From DASRWI01 sp035654655 (GTDB lineage: Bacteria; Bacteroidota; Ignavibacteria; Ignavibacteriales; Ignavibacteriaceae): a stretch of 64,000 nucleotides of DNA. Shown here piece by piece: positions 62,481-64,000 of this stretch. The notes under the pieces are model-generated. The model saw only the letters and a list, made by a program, of their open reading frames with translations. It searched no databases and was not told the DNA's origin. Position 1 is the stretch's first letter; every line of letters begins with the position of its first letter. The position numbers were made by a program, and so were the translations under genes. The stretch lies in assembly GCA_035654655.1 (NCBI GenBank), contig DASRWI010000021.1, positions 1 to 64,000 on the forward strand, in the 5' to 3' direction.

Positions 62481-63401
62481 ATGTATATCAAAACTATTGC
62501 TCTTATTGGTGCAACAGGACTCATTGGAAGTCATCTTTCAAAGTATTTAAACAAAAAAGGTTATCTTCTTAAAATATTTGGGGGAAACATTGAAAAATCT
62601 AAAAAAATAATTCCTTTTGCGGATGAATATTATCAATGGAATTATAAAAATCCTGATACTCTTGCAATTAATTTGGATGGAGCAGACATTGTAATTCATC
62701 TTGCTGGTGCAAATGTTTTTGCTAAAAGATGGACTGAAAAATTTAAAAAAGAAATTTATGATAGTAGAATTGATAGTACCAGAAATGTAGTCGAGGCATT
62801 CAAGAAACTAAATAAAAAACCCGAGTTGTTTATTTGTTCATCAGGTTCAAATTATTATGGAAGCAGAGGTAATGAGCCATTAACTGAATCCTCATCTGCT
62901 GGTAATGACTTTATGGCTAATGTTTGTAAAGGTTGGGAAGCTGAAGCCTCAAAAGCAGAAGCGTTAGGCATTAGAAGAGTATCAGTTAGAACTTCGGTAG
63001 TTTTCAGTAAAAAGGGGAGTGCGTTAGACCAAATAACTTTACCATACAAACTTTTTGTGGGCGGTCCATTAGCTAATGGCAAACAGTTTATGCCTTGGGT
63101 ACATATTGAAGACTTCGAATCAATCATTAATTTTATAATTGAGAATAAAAATATTACTGGTGCTGTAAATGCCGGAGCTCCTGAAAATATAACAATGAAT
63201 GTTATGGCTAAGGAATTTGGAAAGGCTCTTCATCGTCCTTCTTTTTTCAGGGTCCCAAAATTTGTTCTTAAAATTGTTCTTGGTGAATATGCTGATGTAA
63301 TTACAGGAAGTCAGAGAATAATCCCTAAAAAATTATTGGACAATGACTTTATCTTTAACTATTCTATTCTTGAGAGTGCATTAAATGATTTATTGAAATA
63401 A
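62481..63401 (+). CDS. TIGR01777/SDR39U1-type epimerase family protein
   Basis: 306 residues. Nucleotide-binding GATGLIGSHL at 10-19 with G10, G13, G16; HLAGANVFAKRWTEKFKKEI and the FICSSGSNYYG region (about 116-126) are typical of the YfcH/SDR39U1 family, as is FMPWVHIEDF. No defined substrate is known for most members; some homologues affect cell division. AT-rich leader without a clear promoter, no operon partner. Confidence 0.88.
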   Translation: MYIKTIALIGATGLIGSHLSKYLNKKGYLLKIFGGNIEKSKKIIPFADEYYQWNYKNPDTLAINLDGADIVIHLAGANVFAKRWTEKFKKEIYDSRIDSTRNVVEAFKKLNKKPELFICSSGSNYYGSRGNEPLTESSSAGNDFMANVCKGWEAEASKAEALGIRRVSVRTSVVFSKKGSALDQITLPYKLFVGGPLANGKQFMPWVHIEDFESIINFIIENKNITGAVNAGAPENITMNVMAKEFGKALHRPSFFRVPKFVLKIVLGEYADVITGSQRIIPKKLLDNDFIFNYSILESALNDLLK

Positions 63402-63504
63402 CTATTCATTATTAAATATTTTTAAGAAATTTATTTTTTTTACTTTTATATTATTTTAAACTCTGCTATTTTATTATTAACTCAAAAAAAAAGATTTTAT
63501 CCTT

Positions 63505-64000
63505 ATGCAAAAACTTCTAATCCTAATTTCAATTTTCAGCATTTTAACATTTTCACAAACAAAGCTTACAGTTGAAGATCTTTGGAATCTTAAAAGAATA
63601 GAAAACTTTGATGTGACTAAAGATGGAAAAACTATTGTCTTCAATATTGTATCATATAATATGGAAGAGAATAAGGGCAACAGAGACATTTATATTATAA
63701 ATGCAGATGGTTCTAATTTAAAAGCTTTAAAAGATTCAAAGGCAAATGAATCTAATCCAATGTTCTCACCGGATAATAAAAAAATTGCTTATCTGAAAGA
63801 TGGACAAATCTGGACTTGCAATATCGATGGCAGTAATGATGAACAGCTTACAAACATTTACACAAAAGTTAATGAGTTTGATTGGTCAGCTGATGGCAAA
63901 AAATTACTTTTTATATCATCTGTTTATCCTGAGTGTCAATCAGATGAATGCAATAAAAATATTGATGAGACAAAAGAGAAGAGTAAAGTTAAAGCCGAAA
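63505..64000 (+). CDS. S9 family peptidase (prolyl oligopeptidase type), 5' part only
   Basis: The reading frame is open to the edge of the window; 165 residues are visible. Signal peptide about 1-17 (MQKLLILISIFSILTFSQ), then TolB-like beta-propeller repeats: RDIYIINADGSNLKAL, NPMFSPDNKKIAYLKDGQIWTC and FDWSADGKKLLFIS. The segment YPECQSDECNKNIDETKEKSKVKA is characteristic of exported S9 dipeptidyl/acylaminoacyl peptidases. The catalytic alpha/beta-hydrolase domain is beyond the window, so activity cannot be checked. Confidence 0.85.
   Translation, partial: MQKLLILISIFSILTFSQTKLTVEDLWNLKRIENFDVTKDGKTIVFNIVSYNMEENKGNRDIYIINADGSNLKALKDSKANESNPMFSPDNKKIAYLKDGQIWTCNIDGSNDEQLTNIYTKVNEFDWSADGKKLLFISSVYPECQSDECNKNIDETKEKSKVKAE

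Overview
The window is one continuous, visibly AT-rich bacterial segment that is almost entirely housekeeping. The best fit is a relative of the Chlorobi/Ignavibacteria side of the Bacteroidota-Chlorobiota group (inference; no search was run). Several signals support this. Five intergenic sites match the Bacteroidetes-type promoter (TTG or TTTG, about 20 nt, then TAnnTTTG). The primary sigma factor is the short 284-residue form typical of that superphylum. SecD and SecF are separate genes, as in Chlorobi and Ignavibacteria, whereas most Bacteroidetes carry a SecDF fusion. The ribonucleotide reductase is B12-dependent.

Layout. 1-624: 3' end of a 23S rRNA gene, a 5S rRNA gene and the rrn terminator. 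640-960: a decaying tandem array of REP-like palindromes. 1154-5658: an M16 peptidase followed by nuoG-nuoH-nuoI, a complex I fragment without the other nuo genes. 5848-8392: an SDR protein and the YifB/ComM ATPase. 8527-20203: tRNA-Tyr, Gly and Thr, rpmG, tRNA-Trp, then secE-nusG-rplK-rplA-rplJ-rplL and, behind a terminator and a second promoter, rpoB-rpoC. 20380-39584: the str, S10, spc and alpha ribosomal operons fused into one array of 34 protein genes, with tRNA-Gln inserted between rplR and rpsE and no adk between secY and map. 39649-45186: engB, a membrane GAF-GAF protein with a degenerate GGDEF domain, deoB, rpoD and an NlpC/P60 lipoprotein. 45314-47410: a heavy-metal P-type ATPase. 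From 47.7 kb the strand changes: nrdJ (minus), an ABC transporter with a LolA-like protein (plus), an outer-membrane barrel protein and secF/secD (minus), an OPT transporter (plus), proS (minus), an SDR39U1 epimerase (plus) and the 5' end of an S9 peptidase that runs off the window.

Functionally, most of the window builds the transcription and translation apparatus (RNA polymerase core, primary sigma, two elongation factors, IF-1, about 32 ribosomal proteins, methionine aminopeptidase) and the Sec export machinery (SecE, SecY, SecD, SecF). The rest serves respiration (NuoGHI), nucleotide metabolism (NrdJ, DeoB), metal export and the envelope.

I found no defence system, prophage, integrase, CRISPR array or biosynthetic cluster. 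The least ordinary material is non-coding or structural: a dispersed palindrome family whose two arms vary together, a second family of long inverted repeats, regularly spaced promoters, a tRNA inside the spc operon, and a tandem-GAF protein that has lost its GGDEF signature.
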